Source: Castellaniella sp. (lineage in GTDB: Bacteria > Pseudomonadota > Gammaproteobacteria > Burkholderiales > Burkholderiaceae_B). From it: a stretch of DNA of 64,000 nt. Every line of letters begins with the position of its first letter. Within the stretch, counting starts at the first letter, position 1. This document shows positions 1 through 9,780 of this stretch, piece after piece. The stretch is from positions 1 to 64,000 of the forward strand of contig JAHRWZ010000008.1 of assembly GCA_019104865.1 (NCBI GenBank). The letters run 5' to 3'. The translations under genes were made by a program, and so were the position numbers. The notes below the pieces were generated by a model that did not search any database, was not told where the DNA came from, and saw nothing but the letters and a program-made list of their open reading frames with translations.

Positions 1-183
1 TTCTGCTGGATGAGCGCCATTGTCGGCATGGTCTATCTGGATCAGCCGATCCGGTTGTGTAATGCTTATCTGCAGGACGATCAGGACTGGGCGGGGCGCG
101 GCCTGATTGCCCTGGCGATCGTGCTGCCCTCGTGCTGGTTGCTGGCCGAGCTCAAGCCGATCTGGCGGTTTCTGAATCGATAA
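1..183 (+). CDS. C-terminal end of an unrecognised membrane protein (partial)
   Basis: An open frame enters from the left edge and ends at TAA 181-183, giving about 60 residues. It shows two hydrophobic stretches (around IVGMVYL and [17 protein letters not shown]) and ends in KPIWRFLNR, so it looks like the last part of an integral membrane protein. It stops 10 bases before coq7 and may be co-transcribed with it. I do not recognise the family, and the visible part is too short to assign a function. Confidence 0.55.
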   Translation, partial: FCWMSAIVGMVYLDQPIRLCNAYLQDDQDWAGRGLIALAIVLPSCWLLAELKPIWRFLNR

Positions 184-193
184 GAGGTGCATC

Positions 194-871
194 ATGGATC
201 AGACGAACATACCGGGCGCGACACCGTGGCGCCGCCGGTCGGGATGGCTGGATCGCCTGCTGGCGGAAGCCGGGCGTGCGCTGCAGGTGCTCGATGGTAC
301 TGTGTCTCATGAACGCGCCAATCCCGCAGGGCCGGTTGCGGCCGATGATCCGGTCCTGTCGCCTCGCGAGGCCCGGCATGCCGCTGGTCTGATGCGCGTC
401 AATCACGTCGGCGAGATCTGCGCCCAGGCCCTGTACCGGGGCCAGGCCCTGTCGTGCCGTGATGCCCGTATCCGTGGCGTGCTGTTGCGGGCGGCGGCCG
501 AAGAAGTCGATCATCTGGCCTGGTGCCGCCAGCGTCTGGATGAACTGCACAGCCGGCCCAGCCTGCTGAACCCGGTGTGGTATCTGGGGTCTTTCGGCCT
601 GGGAGTGGTGGCCAGCCGTGCCGGGATTCCCTATAACCTGGGATTCATGGCGGAAACCGAACGCCAGGTCGAGGAACATCTCGATGGCCATCTGGCGGCG
701 CTGCCCGGGCAGGACCGGCGTTCCCGCCAGGTGGTGACGCAGATGCGCGACGATGAGATCGGTCACCGGACGACCGCTGAAGACCACGGCGCGGTGCCGC
801 TGCCAGCGCTGGCCCGGGGCGCCATGCGCCTGATGTCGCGGGTCATGACGACCACGGCCTACCGGATTTGA
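194..871 (+). CDS. coq7: Coq7-type demethoxyubiquinol hydroxylase
   Basis: The 225-residue product matches the Coq7/CLK-1 family of di-iron membrane-associated monooxygenases, which hydroxylate the demethoxy-quinol ring late in ubiquinone biosynthesis. The ferritin-like metal ligands are visible in order: the E of [11 protein letters not shown], the EEVDHL ExxH motif, the E of [10 protein letters not shown], and a final DEIGH. The ATG is preceded by a GAGGTG ribosome site. Many betaproteobacteria use Coq7 where enterobacteria use UbiF. It follows a membrane protein end by 10 bases and is followed by the small RNA region. Length is normal for the family. Confidence 0.93.
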   Translation: MDQTNIPGATPWRRRSGWLDRLLAEAGRALQVLDGTVSHERANPAGPVAADDPVLSPREARHAAGLMRVNHVGEICAQALYRGQALSCRDARIRGVLLRAAAEEVDHLAWCRQRLDELHSRPSLLNPVWYLGSFGLGVVASRAGIPYNLGFMAETERQVEEHLDGHLAALPGQDRRSRQVVTQMRDDEIGHRTTAEDHGAVPLPALARGAMRLMSRVMTTTAYRI

Positions 872-943
872 ATCGGGATTACCCTTGTTTGTGTGCAAAA
901 CACAACAAACCTATGGCCGTTGTCTATTGACATCAAATAGATC

Positions 944-973
944 TTGCGCCGCAACAAAAAATTCCTATATAAT
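944..973 (+). promoter_or_regulatory. Predicted sigma-70 promoter of the small RNA
   Basis: A perfect TATAAT lies at 968-973 with TTGCGC at 944-949, 18 bases apart. Transcription would start near 980. No protein-coding frame follows; a structured region and a strong intrinsic terminator do. The stretch between the coq7 stop (871) and this promoter holds nothing else I can recognise. Confidence 0.6.
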
Positions 974-979
974 TTGCTT

Positions 980-1132
980 ATCGGATGTCGAGACGTGATT
1001 GCAGAGGGAAAACCCGTAATCACCGACGGCTCGGGCCAAAAGCCCTGGTAGCCAGACATGCCCAGGTTGTCTCCTCCACCCTCCTCCTTTGGTGGATTTA
1101 GCCCAGGATCTTCGGATCTTGGGCTTTTTTTT
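980..1132 (+). ncRNA. Candidate small RNA with an exposed anti-Shine-Dalgarno loop
   Basis: Between a good promoter and an intrinsic terminator lies a non-coding segment of about 150 bases that folds into consecutive hairpins. These are GTGATT 995-1000 with AATCAC 1018-1023 (inner GGG-AAAA-CCC), GGGC 1033-1036 with GCCC 1042-1045, AGACA 1054-1058 with TGTCT 1068-1072, and TCCACC 1075-1080 with GGTGGA 1091-1096. The loop of the last hairpin reads CTCCTCCTTT. It contains CCTCCTTT, the anti-Shine-Dalgarno tail of bacterial 16S rRNA. The element sits alone between coq7 and the convergent IclR gene, so it is more likely a trans-acting RNA than a leader. I recall an Rfam family of betaproteobacterial toxic small RNAs with a similar motif, but could not check membership. 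Confidence 0.6.
1101..1132 (+). terminator. Intrinsic terminator of the small RNA
   Basis: GCCCAGGATC (1101-1110), a TTCG loop, and GATCTTGGGC (1115-1124) form a 10-bp stem with one G-U pair, followed by eight T (1125-1132). The T-run touches the stop codon of the convergent IclR gene. Confidence 0.9.
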
Positions 1133-1916
1133 ATCTGTTTTTCCAGGCGCCCAGGCGCTCGGACAGGCGATCGGCCAGTTGACGGATGGCTTGTCCGGCC
1201 TGTGCTTCCCGGGCCGGATTGATTTCGAGTGAGCGGATGCTGACCGCCACGCCCGCTACCGCCTCGGGGTGGCGGGAATCGAAGACAGGCGCTCCATAGC
1301 AATACATGCCGTCGCGCACCGCCTCGCAATCGGTCGAATAGCCGCGCTGGCGCACGCGCTGCAGTTCGGCAATCAGGGCGTCGGTGTCGCGCAGCCCCTG
1401 GTCGGTCAGGGGGGGCGGCCAGCCGGCGCCATTGGTGTTGTGCAGCTTGCGCACGGCCGAGTCGGGCAGGGTGCTGAGGATGGCCAGCCCGGTGGCGGTA
1501 TAGACCGCCGGCAGCCGCATGCCGGCATGAAAGGTCAGCCCCAGGGGGTGTTTGCCATTGCGGCAGGCGATGTAGACCACCTCGGGGCCGTCTCGGACCG
1601 ACAGCGTGATGGTTTCTTCCGGAAGCACTCGCATGTCGTCCCAGGACGCAAAAAATTCCTGTGTGATGTCCAGCCGGGACAGAAACGCGTTCGCCCACAT
1701 CATCACGTGGGGGCCGAGCGTCATCTGTCCGCCTTCCAGGCGTGTGATCAGGTTCTGCTGTTCCAGCGTGGCGCACAAGCCATGCAGGCTGCTTTTGGGC
1801 AAGCGCAGGGTTTTGGCCAGTTCCGCCAGGGACAGGGGGCTGCCTGAGCGTGCCATCAGGTCCAGGATGGCGGTGGCCCGCGCGACGGCCGGCGCGGTCG
1901 GTTTTTCCAGAGTCAT
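1131..1916 (-). CDS. IclR-family transcriptional regulator
   Basis: The product has the IclR layout: an N-terminal winged helix (ATAILDLMARSGSPLSLAEL, then LRLPKSSLHGLCATLEQQNL) and a C-terminal effector-binding domain containing HAGMRLPAVYTATGLAIL and a conserved cysteine segment (RDGMYCYGAPVFD). I chose the ATG at 1916 because IclR proteins normally begin just before the helix-turn-helix. An upstream ATG at 2015 would add 33 unlike-family residues; neither start has a strong ribosome site. The gene is divergent from the aldehyde dehydrogenase at 2084, and palindromes lie between them, so it probably controls that gene. Its effector cannot be told from sequence. Confidence 0.88.
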   Translation of the reverse strand: MTLEKPTAPAVARATAILDLMARSGSPLSLAELAKTLRLPKSSLHGLCATLEQQNLITRLEGGQMTLGPHVMMWANAFLSRLDITQEFFASWDDMRVLPEETITLSVRDGPEVVYIACRNGKHPLGLTFHAGMRLPAVYTATGLAILSTLPDSAVRKLHNTNGAGWPPPLTDQGLRDTDALIAELQRVRQRGYSTDCEAVRDGMYCYGAPVFDSRHPEAVAGVAVSIRSLEINPAREAQAGQAIRQLADRLSERLGAWKNR

Positions 1917-2031
1917 GGCGGTGAAACGGCTGAGGGCGATAGGTGGTGGGGTCGATCCGCCGATGACGGGACGCCGACGGGGGGCGGCGCCGATGCATTG
2001 ACGCTGGTACGGCATCCCGCTATGATCACTT

Positions 2032-2068
2032 CGTTCAGTATATCATATATCGTTCAATATGTTGAACG
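2032..2068. promoter_or_regulatory. Candidate IclR operator in the divergent promoter region
   Basis: CGTTCAA (2051-2057) and TTGAACG (2062-2068) form a perfect 7-bp inverted repeat around TATG. A further half-site CGTTCA lies at 2032-2037 in an AT-rich tract. The site lies between the IclR gene and the dehydrogenase start (ATG 2084, ribosome site AGGAG 2075-2079). Confidence 0.55.
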
Positions 2069-2083
2069 ATCAACAGGAGTGAC

Positions 2084-3541
2084 ATGATGTTGGCATTGAA
2101 GAAACCGGATCTGCTGCGGCAGCAGGCCTACGTCAACGGCCAGTGGTGCGCCGCGGACTCGGGCGAGGTCATCCAGGTTAGCAACCCCGCCACGGGCGAA
2201 ATCATTGGTAGCGTTCCCTGCATGGGGGCGGCCGAGACCCGCCGCGCGATCGAAGGCGCCCAGGCGGCCTGGGGGGCGTGGCGCGCCATGACGGCCAAGC
2301 AGCGCGCCGTCATCCTGAGGCGCTGGTTCGACCTGATGACGGCCCATGCGCAGGATCTGGCGGTCATCATGACCGCCGAACAGGGCAAGCCCCTGGCGGA
2401 ATCCCGGGGCGAGATCACCTATGGCGCCGCCTTCCTGGAATGGTTCGCCGAAGAAGGAAAACGGGCGTATGGCGACGTGATCCCCACCTTCGCGGCGGAT
2501 CGGCGCATCGTAGTGACGAAGGAACCGATCGGCGTCTGCGCGGCGATCACGCCCTGGAATTTTCCTTCGTCCATGATCACCCGCAAGGCGGGCGCCGCAC
2601 TGGCCGCGGGCTGTCCCCTGGTCGTCAAGCCGGCTGAGCAGACGCCGTTCTCGGCCCTGGCGCTGGCCGTCCTGGCCGAGGAAGCGGGCGTGCCTGCCGG
2701 GGTGTTTTCCGTGCTGACGGGCGACGCGCCGGCGATCGGCGGCGAGATGACGGGAAATGATCTCGTGCGCAAGGTATCGTTCACCGGCTCGACCGAAGTG
2801 GGGCGGCTGCTGATGCGCCAGTGCGCCCCGTCGATCAAAAAGCTCTCGCTGGAACTGGGGGGCAACGCGCCCTTTATCGTGTTCGAGGACGCCGACCTGG
2901 ATGCCGCGGTCGACGGCGCCATCGCCAGCAAGTACCGCAATGCCGGGCAGACTTGCGTCTGCACGAACCGGTTCTACGTGCAGGATTCGGTCTACGACGC
3001 CTTCAGCCGGAAACTGGTCGATGCGGTCGGGAAACTGCGTGTGGGCAACGGCCTGGAAGACGGCGTCACACAGGGGCCCCTGATCGACGCCGCGGCGGTC
3101 GACAAGGTCCAGGATCACATTGCCGATGCCGTGGCCAAGGGCGGACGGCTCCTGACCGGTGGGCGGCCCCATGTGCTGGGCCACACCTTCTTCGAGCCCA
3201 CCGTACTGGCCGATGCAACATCCGACATGAAAATCGCCCGCGAGGAAACCTTCGGCCCTCTGGCGCCCCTGTTCCGCTTCCGCACGGACGACGAGGTCGT
3301 CTCGATGGCGAACGCCACGGAATACGGGTTGGCCGCCTATTTCTACAGCCGCGACATCAGCCGGGTCTGGCGGGTCGCCGAGGCGCTGGAATACGGCATG
3401 GTGGGCATCAACACCGGATTGATCTCCAACGAGGCGGTGCCATTCGGCGGGGTCAAGCAATCGGGCCTGGGCCGCGAGGGCTCGCATTACGGGCTGGACG
3501 ACTATCTGGTCGTGAAGTATCTGTGCATGGCGATCGGCTGA
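2084..3541 (+). CDS. NAD(P)-dependent succinate-semialdehyde-type dehydrogenase
   Basis: The 485-residue product is a class I-fold aldehyde dehydrogenase closest in pattern to GabD-type succinate-semialdehyde dehydrogenases. Visible motifs are TPWNFPSSMITRK (cofactor region), FTGSTEVGR, the catalytic glutamate motif ELGGNAPFIV, and the catalytic cysteine in NAGQTCVCTNR. Length is normal. A ribosome site AGGAG stands 4 bases before the first of two adjacent ATG codons (2084, 2087). No transaminase or transporter is beside it, so the physiological substrate is inferred only from family resemblance. The divergent IclR gene is its likely regulator. Confidence 0.85.
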   Translation: MMLALKKPDLLRQQAYVNGQWCAADSGEVIQVSNPATGEIIGSVPCMGAAETRRAIEGAQAAWGAWRAMTAKQRAVILRRWFDLMTAHAQDLAVIMTAEQGKPLAESRGEITYGAAFLEWFAEEGKRAYGDVIPTFAADRRIVVTKEPIGVCAAITPWNFPSSMITRKAGAALAAGCPLVVKPAEQTPFSALALAVLAEEAGVPAGVFSVLTGDAPAIGGEMTGNDLVRKVSFTGSTEVGRLLMRQCAPSIKKLSLELGGNAPFIVFEDADLDAAVDGAIASKYRNAGQTCVCTNRFYVQDSVYDAFSRKLVDAVGKLRVGNGLEDGVTQGPLIDAAAVDKVQDHIADAVAKGGRLLTGGRPHVLGHTFFEPTVLADATSDMKIAREETFGPLAPLFRFRTDDEVVSMANATEYGLAAYFYSRDISRVWRVAEALEYGMVGINTGLISNEAVPFGGVKQSGLGREGSHYGLDDYLVVKYLCMAIG

Positions 3542-3614
3542 CCGTCGCGCGCGACGCCGCGGATGGGCCCTTCCCGGGACCGTCCGTGAGCGTCTGATCG
3601 GCTGTCGCCATGGC

Positions 3615-4856
3615 GTGGATATCGGCGTCGCTTTTGTTGCATCTGTATCCCCGGTGTCGCAGCATAAGTTACAAAATTGGCCGATAATCTCGTTTTGTCT
3701 TTCCGGGGCCGCTTTGAACGCCTCCAGTCTGTCCGCTTCACTGAGCTGGCCAATCATCGGGATTGTGGCCTTCGTGGTGGGAGGCCTGATCGTCGTTTCC
3801 GAACGCTGGCACGGCCGCTTCACCGGCGACACCGATCTGCACAAGCCTCAGGCCATGCACACACGGGCCGCACCGCGCGTGGGCGGGCTTGCGGTCGTGG
3901 CGGGCAGTCTGGCCGGCCTGCTGGTGCTGGGGCCGCGCAACATGACGCTGACCTGGTTGTGGCCCGCGCTGTTCGTGGCCGCATTGCCGGTGTTCGTCGC
4001 CGGGCTGCTGGAAGACATCACCAAGGAAATCGGTTCCGGAAAACGTCTGCTGGCCGCCTTCGTGTCGGCCGGAATCGCCTGGTGGGTGCTGGGCGGCGTC
4101 TCGCGGGTCGGCTTGTCCTGGGCGGATGCGCTGTTGTCCAGTTGGCCGATCATTTCGCTGATTTTCACGATGGTGGCGGTCGGGGGCTGCACGCATGCGC
4201 TGAACATTGTCGACGGCATGAACGGCCTGGCCGGGATGATCGCCACCCTGATGGCGGTGTCCCTGGCGCTGGTCGCGCTGCAGGTCCAGGATGTGCCGAT
4301 CTTTCTCATCTCCACGGCGCTGGCGGCGGCGACGCTGGGCTTCCTGGTCTGGAATTTTCCGTTCGGCCGGGTGTTCCTGGGCGACGGTGGCGCGTATTTC
4401 CTGGGATTCATGCTGGCCGAACTGGCGGTGCAACTGGTCGTGCGTAACCCAGGCGTCTCGCCCTTCTATGCGCTGGCCGTACTGTTCTATCCGGTGTTCG
4501 AAACCCTGTTTTCCATCTGGCGGCGCAAATTCAAGCGCGGGGTGCCGGTCGATCAGCCCGACGCCTTGCACCTGCATCAACTGGTGTTTCGCCGCCTGGT
4601 GCGGGTCACGTTCAGCCGCGATCGCCGCCATGCGGTGCCCGCCCTGTGCAACGCCATGACTTCACCCTATCTGTGGGTGCTGGCCCTGATCGGGTTGGTG
4701 CCGGCCACCCTCTGGTGGGACAACGCCTGGATCCTGTGCCTGAGCATGGGTGTTTTTGCCGGGGTCTACATCTGGCTCTACATCCGCCTGGTCACCTGGC
4801 GCCGCCCCCGCTGGCTGTTGCTGCCTTCCCTGGGACGGCGCAGCCGGCATGATTAA
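3615..4856 (+). CDS. WecA/MraY-family polyprenyl-phosphate sugar-1-phosphate transferase
   Basis: This polytopic membrane protein of glycosyltransferase family 4 (MraY/WecA superfamily) would attach the first sugar phosphate to undecaprenyl phosphate at the inner membrane. Family motifs are present: DLHKPQAMHTRAAPRVGG near the N-terminus, NIVDGMNGLAGM (Mg2+/uridine loop), VFLGDGGAYFLG, and the LHLHQL histidine loop near residue 320. About ten hydrophobic segments are visible. The first ATG gives 413 residues, but the first 33 look unlike the family; a TTG at 3714 just before the first membrane helix is a possible true start. It heads the polysaccharide operon and is followed 42 bases later by tviB. 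Confidence 0.88.
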   Translation: MDIGVAFVASVSPVSQHKLQNWPIISFCLSGAALNASSLSASLSWPIIGIVAFVVGGLIVVSERWHGRFTGDTDLHKPQAMHTRAAPRVGGLAVVAGSLAGLLVLGPRNMTLTWLWPALFVAALPVFVAGLLEDITKEIGSGKRLLAAFVSAGIAWWVLGGVSRVGLSWADALLSSWPIISLIFTMVAVGGCTHALNIVDGMNGLAGMIATLMAVSLALVALQVQDVPIFLISTALAAATLGFLVWNFPFGRVFLGDGGAYFLGFMLAELAVQLVVRNPGVSPFYALAVLFYPVFETLFSIWRRKFKRGVPVDQPDALHLHQLVFRRLVRVTFSRDRRHAVPALCNAMTSPYLWVLALIGLVPATLWWDNAWILCLSMGVFAGVYIWLYIRLVTWRRPRWLLLPSLGRRSRHD

Positions 4857-4898
4857 AGTTCCTTCGATCAATACGGCAACGATGCCGGGGAGAATTTA

Positions 4899-6173
<1,275 letters not shown>

Positions 6174-6182
6174 GGCCTGGCC

Positions 6183-7208
6183 ATGAGTACACGTTATGAT
6201 GCCGCTCACGCGGAATTGCAGGCCAGCCCCCGCACCTGGCTGGTTACCGGTTGCGCCGGATTCATCGGGTCGAACCTGCTGGAGACCCTACTCGGCCTGG
6301 ACCAGGTCGTCGTGGGCCTGGACAATTTTGCCACCGGCTACCAGCACAATCTGGATGAGGTGCGTGCGCAGGTCACGCCGGCGCAGTGGTCGCGCTTTCG
6401 CTTCATCGAAGGCGATATCCGCGATCCGGACACTTGCCGGGGGGCGGTCGAAGGCGTCCGGCACGTGCTGCATCAGGCCGCGCTGGGCTCGGTGCCTCGT
6501 TCCCTGAAGGATCCGATCACCAGCAATGCCGTCAACGTCGGCGGCCAGCTCAACATGCTGGTGGCGGCACGGGACGCCCAGGTGCAATCCTTCGTGTACG
6601 CGGCATCCAGTTCGACCTACGGCGACCACCCCGGTCTGCCCAAGGTCGAGGACCGCATCGGCAAGCCGCTGTCGCCGTATGCCGTGACCAAACTTGTCAA
6701 CGAACTGTACGCGGACGTCTTTGCCCGCGCCTACGGCTTCCAGACGGTCGGCCTGCGCTACTTCAATGTTTTCGGCAAGCGCCAGGATCCGGACGGCGCC
6801 TATGCCGCCGTGATCCCGAAATGGGTCTCCTCCATGATCCGCGACCAGGAGGTCATCATCAATGGCGACGGCGAGACCAGCCGCGACTTCTGCTACATCG
6901 ACAACGTCGTGCAGGCCAATCTGCTGGCCTCGCTGGCCGGGCCGGGGGGCGTCAATCAGGTCTACAACGTGGCGTTCAATGCGCGTACCAGCCTGAACGA
7001 ACTCTTCGCCTACCTGCGCGACATCCTGGGGCGCAATGGGGTGGCCTACGGGCGCGAGCCGCGCCATGGCGATTTCCGCGCGGGCGACGTGCGCCATTCG
7101 CAGGCCGACATCTCCAAGGCCCGTGACCTGCTGGGCTACGAGCCGCGCTTCGACATCCTCGGCGGTCTGGAACGGGCCATGCCCTGGTACATCCAGTTCC
7201 TGCGATGA
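6183..7208 (+). CDS. tviC: UDP-N-acetylglucosaminuronate/GlcNAc 4-epimerase (TviC/WbpP type)
   Basis: This 341-residue extended short-chain dehydrogenase has the NAD motif [13 protein letters not shown], the AASSSTYGD active-site strand, and the catalytic YxxxK in [19 protein letters not shown]. The long N-terminal lead and segments such as [31 protein letters not shown] and [15 protein letters not shown] match TviC of Vi-antigen synthesis and WbpP. With TviB it would supply UDP-GalNAcA. It begins 9 bases after the tviB stop, so the two are translated as one operon. Confidence 0.92.
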   Translation: MSTRYDAAHAELQASPRTWLVTGCAGFIGSNLLETLLGLDQVVVGLDNFATGYQHNLDEVRAQVTPAQWSRFRFIEGDIRDPDTCRGAVEGVRHVLHQAALGSVPRSLKDPITSNAVNVGGQLNMLVAARDAQVQSFVYAASSSTYGDHPGLPKVEDRIGKPLSPYAVTKLVNELYADVFARAYGFQTVGLRYFNVFGKRQDPDGAYAAVIPKWVSSMIRDQEVIINGDGETSRDFCYIDNVVQANLLASLAGPGGVNQVYNVAFNARTSLNELFAYLRDILGRNGVAYGREPRHGDFRAGDVRHSQADISKARDLLGYEPRFDILGGLERAMPWYIQFLR

Positions 7209-7291
7209 TCATGCGGCGGCGTGCCCGATGCGGCTACTCATCAGGGCGGGGGCCCGCCGCGGCGGGCCGATTTCCCGCCTGAGCCGACGTG

Positions 7292-8656
7292 ATGCGTTCC
7301 CTGAGACATCGGCTGACGAACCTGCACGCCGATCACCGGCGCATTGCCTTGGGGGCGGCGCGCGTCGCCTTCTTCCTGTTGATGGGCAAGGCCGTGGGCG
7401 CGTTCAAGGAAATGGCGGTGGCCTACCGCTACGGGATCAGCGAGGTGGTGGATGCCTACCAGTTCACGCTGACCCTGGCGAACTGGCTGCCCGTCACGCT
7501 GGTGGGCGCCTGCTCCGTGGTGCTCATTCCCGCTCTGGTGCGCAGCCGCCGGGGCGAATCCGCCCGGCATGGCCGCTTTCTGAGTGAACTGCAGGCCTGG
7601 ACCCTGGGGCTGGGCGCGGTCATCGCCCTGGCGCTGGTGCTGGCCTGGCCGCTGGTGCTGGATGTCGCCGGACAGGGGTTGACGCCCGCCGTGCGGGACA
7701 TGAGCAGCCTGCTTATCCTGGGTTTCGCACCGGCGGCGCTCTTCACGGTCTGGACCGGACTGAGCGCCGCCCGGCTGCGCGCCCACGAGCGCCACATCAA
7801 TACGCTGCTCGACAGCGTCCCGGCGCTGATGATCCTGGTCTGGGTGCTGGCGGCTCCTGCCGGGGCTGGTGTGATGCCGCTGCTGTGGGGGACGCTGCTT
7901 GGGTATGCCCTGCAGTCGTTCCTGCAGGCGCGGCTGGCGCGACGCGCCGACGGTGTGCCGGCCTGGCCGCGCCTGAGCCGCCAGGCCCCGCAGTGGTCCA
8001 GCCTCGCGGCGGCGGCCGGCATCATGCTGGTGGGTCAGCTCGCCATGAGCTTCGTCGGGCCGATCGATCAGTACACCGCCGCGCAGCTGGGCCAGAATGC
8101 CAATGCGACGCTCGGCTATGCCGTGCGGCTGCTGTCCCTGGTGATCGGTCTGGGTGCCGCTTCCGTCGGGCGGGCCGCGCTGCCGGTGCTGGCGGACATC
8201 CAGGGCAGGGGCGACGCCGCCCATGCGCGCGCCATGGCGCTGAAGTGGTCCGTCGCCATGCTGGCGATAGGCGCCGTGGCGGTCCTGGTCGGCTGGTGGC
8301 TGGCCCCCTGGATCGTGTCGCTGCTCTTCGAGCGCGGCGCCTTCACCGCACAGAATACGGTGGTCGTGGCGCATGCCTTGCGCTGGGGGCTCTTGCAGCT
8401 GCCGTTTTTTTTCGGGGTGCTGATCCTGGTGCAATTGCTCGCCAGCCAGAACCGCTATGGTTGGATGGCGACGATCGCCGTTCTGAATTTTGGAGTGAAG
8501 GCTGTGATGAACGCCGTGCTTGCGCCGCGCATGGGGGTGGCTGGCATCATGCTGGCGACCAGTCTCATGTACGCCATGTCCTATGCCGGCTATCTGGTGC
8601 TGGCGCTGCGGGCGCGCCCCGGCCGGGCAACCGCGAAGAAAAGGCAGGACCCATGA
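7292..8656 (+). CDS. MurJ/MviN-like lipid-linked glycan flippase
   Basis: The product is a roughly 454-residue membrane protein with about 12-14 hydrophobic segments, of the MOP superfamily. Motifs resembling MurJ include the N-terminal GKAVGAFKEMAVAYRYG and LLFERGAFT in the C-terminal half. It lies between nucleotide-sugar enzymes and glycosyltransferases, so it probably flips the completed undecaprenyl-linked oligosaccharide (the Wzx role), although the sequence looks more like MurJ. A GTG at 7289 is an equivalent start. The stop overlaps the next ATG by four bases (ATGA), indicating coupled translation. I found no polymerase (Wzy) in this cluster. Confidence 0.82.
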   Translation: MRSLRHRLTNLHADHRRIALGAARVAFFLLMGKAVGAFKEMAVAYRYGISEVVDAYQFTLTLANWLPVTLVGACSVVLIPALVRSRRGESARHGRFLSELQAWTLGLGAVIALALVLAWPLVLDVAGQGLTPAVRDMSSLLILGFAPAALFTVWTGLSAARLRAHERHINTLLDSVPALMILVWVLAAPAGAGVMPLLWGTLLGYALQSFLQARLARRADGVPAWPRLSRQAPQWSSLAAAAGIMLVGQLAMSFVGPIDQYTAAQLGQNANATLGYAVRLLSLVIGLGAASVGRAALPVLADIQGRGDAAHARAMALKWSVAMLAIGAVAVLVGWWLAPWIVSLLFERGAFTAQNTVVVAHALRWGLLQLPFFFGVLILVQLLASQNRYGWMATIAVLNFGVKAVMNAVLAPRMGVAGIMLATSLMYAMSYAGYLVLALRARPGRATAKKRQDP

Positions 8657-9780
8657 ACGGACCGCGCACCGATCTGATGATCGTGATTCATTCCCTGCGG
8701 GGTGGCGGGGCCGAGCGGGTGGCGGTGGACATGGCGGCCTACTGGCTGTCGCGCGGCTACCGGGTGTCGGTGGTGACCCAGACCGGATTGGAGCACGACG
8801 CGTATGCTCTGGCCGAAGGCGTGCAGCGCCACGCCCTGGGCCTGGCCTCCGATAGTGGGGGGCCGTTGGGCGCCGTCTGGGGGAATCTGCGCCGCTTCCT
8901 GGCGCTGCGCCGTCTCGTGCGGCAGCGGCGGCCGGCGGTGGTACTGGGGATGATGACGCGAGGTTCCGTGCTGGCGGTGCTGACGGCGCGCGGCCGGGGT
9001 GGCCGTGTGATTGCGACCGAGCATGCGCATCCGCCATCGCTGCCGCTGCCCGCCCTCTGGGATCGCTTGCGCCGCCGGACCTATCCGCGCGCCGATGCCG
9101 TGATCGCCCTGACGCGCGATACGGCCCGATGGCTGGACGAGCATGTGCCAGGCGTCCGCGCCCAGGTCATCCCCAATGCCGTGCACTGGCCGCTGGCCGA
9201 CGAAGCGCCCCGGCTGGAGCCGCCGCGCGTGCCGGGACGCCGTCGTCTGCTGGCGGTGGGGCGCCTGCACCCGGTCAAAGGATTCGATTGTCTGTTGCAG
9301 GCCTTTGCCCAGCTGGCCGGTCCTTTCCCGGATTGGGATCTGACGATCCTGGGCGAGGGCACCGAGCGTCGGAACCTGGAATCCCTGCGGGATGAACTGG
9401 GCCTGGGGGATCGCGTCAGCCTGCCAGGCCGGGTCGGCAATATGGCGGCCTGGTATGGCGCCTCGGACCTGTACGTGCTCAGTTCCCAGGCCGAAGGGCT
9501 GTCCAACACCTTGCTCGAGGCCATGGCCAGCGGCCTGCCCTGCGTCGCGTTCGATTGCGACACCGGGCCGCGCGAGATCATCCGCGACGGCATCGATGGC
9601 ATCCTAGTGCGTCAGGTGCAGGATCCCGATGCGCTCGCGCAACAGCTTTCCGTGCTGATGTCCCAGCCGGACCTGCGGGCGCGCTATGCTGCCCGTGCCA
9701 TCGATGTGCGCGACCGCTTCGGCGTGGCGCGCGTCATGGCCTTGTGGGAACGTGTCTTCCAAGGGCAACGGGTCATCTGA
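8653..9780 (+). CDS. Glycosyltransferase family 4
   Basis: This 375-residue GT-B fold transferase has an N-terminal acceptor domain starting IHSLRGGGAERVAVDMA and a C-terminal donor domain. The latter has VGRLHPVKGFDCLLQAF and the EX7E-type motif in SSQAEGLSNTLLEAMASG. GT4 enzymes usually retain configuration and use UDP- or GDP-sugars. It overlaps the flippase stop by four bases and directly abuts the next glycosyltransferase (TGA then ATG). Specificity cannot be read from sequence; UDP-GalNAcA or UDP-HexNAc donors are suggested by the neighbours. Confidence 0.88.
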   Translation: MNGPRTDLMIVIHSLRGGGAERVAVDMAAYWLSRGYRVSVVTQTGLEHDAYALAEGVQRHALGLASDSGGPLGAVWGNLRRFLALRRLVRQRRPAVVLGMMTRGSVLAVLTARGRGGRVIATEHAHPPSLPLPALWDRLRRRTYPRADAVIALTRDTARWLDEHVPGVRAQVIPNAVHWPLADEAPRLEPPRVPGRRRLLAVGRLHPVKGFDCLLQAFAQLAGPFPDWDLTILGEGTERRNLESLRDELGLGDRVSLPGRVGNMAAWYGASDLYVLSSQAEGLSNTLLEAMASGLPCVAFDCDTGPREIIRDGIDGILVRQVQDPDALAQQLSVLMSQPDLRARYAARAIDVRDRFGVARVMALWERVFQGQRVI

